Assembly (NCBI GenBank): GCA_904502185.1
Contig: CAJGDX010000096.1
Location: 1 to 7,456, forward strand
Origin: an uncultured Bacteroidaceae bacterium
GTDB taxonomy: Bacteria; Bacteroidota; Bacteroidia; Bacteroidales; Bacteroidaceae
Length of the DNA stretch: 7,456 bases
Direction of reading: 5' to 3'
Shown: positions 7,233 through 7,456 of the stretch, in pieces
How positions within the stretch are numbered: position 1 is the first letter of the stretch
How the letters are laid out: each line of letters opens with the position of its first letter
The notes under the pieces: generated by a model
The model's database searches: none
Told to the model about the DNA's origin: nothing
The model's input: the letters and a program-made list of their open reading frames with translations, nothing else
Position numbers and translations under genes: made by a program

Positions 7233-7250
7233 TCAAAAACTTGTTTTTGA
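7233..7250. repeat. Small A/T dyad
   Basis: TCAAAAAC (7233-7240) is mirrored by GTTTTTGA (7243-7250) around two bases. It could form a weak hairpin with a CTTG tetraloop, or simply be a chance A-run/T-run dyad. No gene is attached to it. Confidence 0.45.
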
Positions 7251-7324
7251 AGACAGAGGAGTTCAAAAGTCTGTTTTACCCTTAATCTTTGGTTGCAATC
7301 ATTTAAGGCAGTAATTTCTATTCC

Positions 7325-7347
7325 CTTCTTTTGCCGGGCAAAAGAAG
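7325..7347. repeat. 11-bp-arm dyad at the G+C shift
   Basis: CTTCTTTTGCC (7325-7335) is followed after a single G by its exact reverse complement GGCAAAAGAAG (7337-7347). As RNA the innermost pair must open to form a loop. The dyad sits exactly where composition changes from A/T-rich to G+C-rich, so it may mark the boundary of a repeat or the end of a convergent transcription unit. Confidence 0.6.
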
Positions 7348-7394
7348 CAAAAGCCCCGGCACACGGGACGCATCAGACGGCTCTGCCTTTGTTC

Positions 7395-7420
7395 AGAAGT
7401 TGCCTTTGCGGCAACATTCT
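7395..7420. repeat. Hairpin within the G+C-rich tail
   Basis: GTTGCC (7399-7404) pairs with GGCAAC (7410-7415) around a 5-nt loop. The stem extends by AGAA (7395-7398) with TTCT (7417-7420) across one bulged A (7416), giving 10 pairs in total. There is no T run, and the role is unknown. Confidence 0.5.
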
Positions 7421-7431
7421 TCAGTCGGTGG

Positions 7432-7447
7432 CGAGCCTTGTCGCTCG
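7432..7447. repeat. Short hairpin near window end
   Basis: CGAGC (7432-7436) pairs with GCTCG (7443-7447) around a 6-nt loop and is followed on the + strand by AGTCTTTTC. It is short enough to be chance; it is listed because it is the third dyad within about 125 bases of unusual composition. Confidence 0.35.
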
Positions 7448-7456
7448 AGTCTTTTC

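Larger units (their letters stand above)
7044..7456. other. Gene-poor tail, possible edge of an interspersed repeat
   Basis: About 410 bases with no ORF that resembles a known protein, no tRNA-like cloverleaf and no recognisable IS end. The first part is A/T-rich (about 28% G+C by my count over 7081-7140). From about 7325 the composition changes to about 56% G+C (7331-7456). Two forward frames in that last segment stay open to the window edge, but neither has a start codon or a recognisable product. Several small dyads cluster here and are listed separately. The GC-rich part reads like intergenic repeat sequence of Bacteroidales genomes, an impression from memory rather than a comparison. It continues past the end, so the unit cannot be delimited. 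Confidence 0.5.

Noticed and set aside
7182..7250. Short plus-strand ORF (ATG to TGA, 22 residues) in the tail region
   Set aside because: It is too short, resembles nothing recognisable, has no promoter or leader signal, and ends inside a small A/T dyad; chance is sufficient.
7044..7456. Possible CRISPR array, tRNA or IS end in the tail
   Set aside because: There are no regularly spaced direct repeats, no cloverleaf and no transposase fragment; the dyads differ from one another in sequence.

Overview
The window looks like chromosome of a Bacteroidales bacterium (Bacteroides, Prevotella or a relative). Four things point there: the proteins resemble that order's families; a promoter fits the Bacteroidetes -33 TTTG / -7 TAnnTTTG pattern rather than -35/-10; genes start after A/T-rich leaders with no clear Shine-Dalgarno; and the window opens on the C-terminus of a Na+-translocating NADH:quinone reductase subunit F. 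Genus cannot be assigned from sequence reading alone.

Layout. Bases 3-101 are the last 32 codons of nqrF, closed by tandem TAA stops and a strong intrinsic terminator (124-165). A short intergenic stretch then holds a perfect 18-bp-arm inverted repeat (279-320) overlapping a Bacteroidetes-type promoter (294-325). This drives a compact same-strand cluster: a TetR-family regulator (341-976), a TolC-family outer-membrane channel (986-2308), a lipoprotein periplasmic adaptor (2324-3340) and a full-length RND permease (3392-6562). Gaps are 9, 15 and 51 nt. After a second perfect 18-bp-arm hairpin (6572-6611) comes a 97-residue PII-like protein (6648-6941), and the unit closes with a 16-bp hairpin (7002-7043). 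The last ~410 bases have no convincing gene. They hold several small dyads and, from about 7325, a shift to higher G+C that runs off the end and may be the edge of an interspersed repeat.

How the parts work together. TolC channel, adaptor and permease form one tripartite proton-driven efflux pump. The permease keeps the proton-relay residues of the drug-type (HAE-1-like) branch (two Asp in TM4, Lys in TM10), so an organic substrate is more likely than a heavy metal. The TetR protein most likely represses its own promoter at the palindrome and so controls the whole pump. The least ordinary element is the PII-like protein behind the permease: it lacks the classical PII T-loop sequence and carries a His/Cys/Gly-rich loop. 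The linkage suggests a small-molecule or metal-sensing trimer that modulates the pump. Linkage of divergent PII-like proteins to RND pumps has, to my recollection, been reported (the 'PII-NG' group), so the pairing is probably not new, but its function is open.
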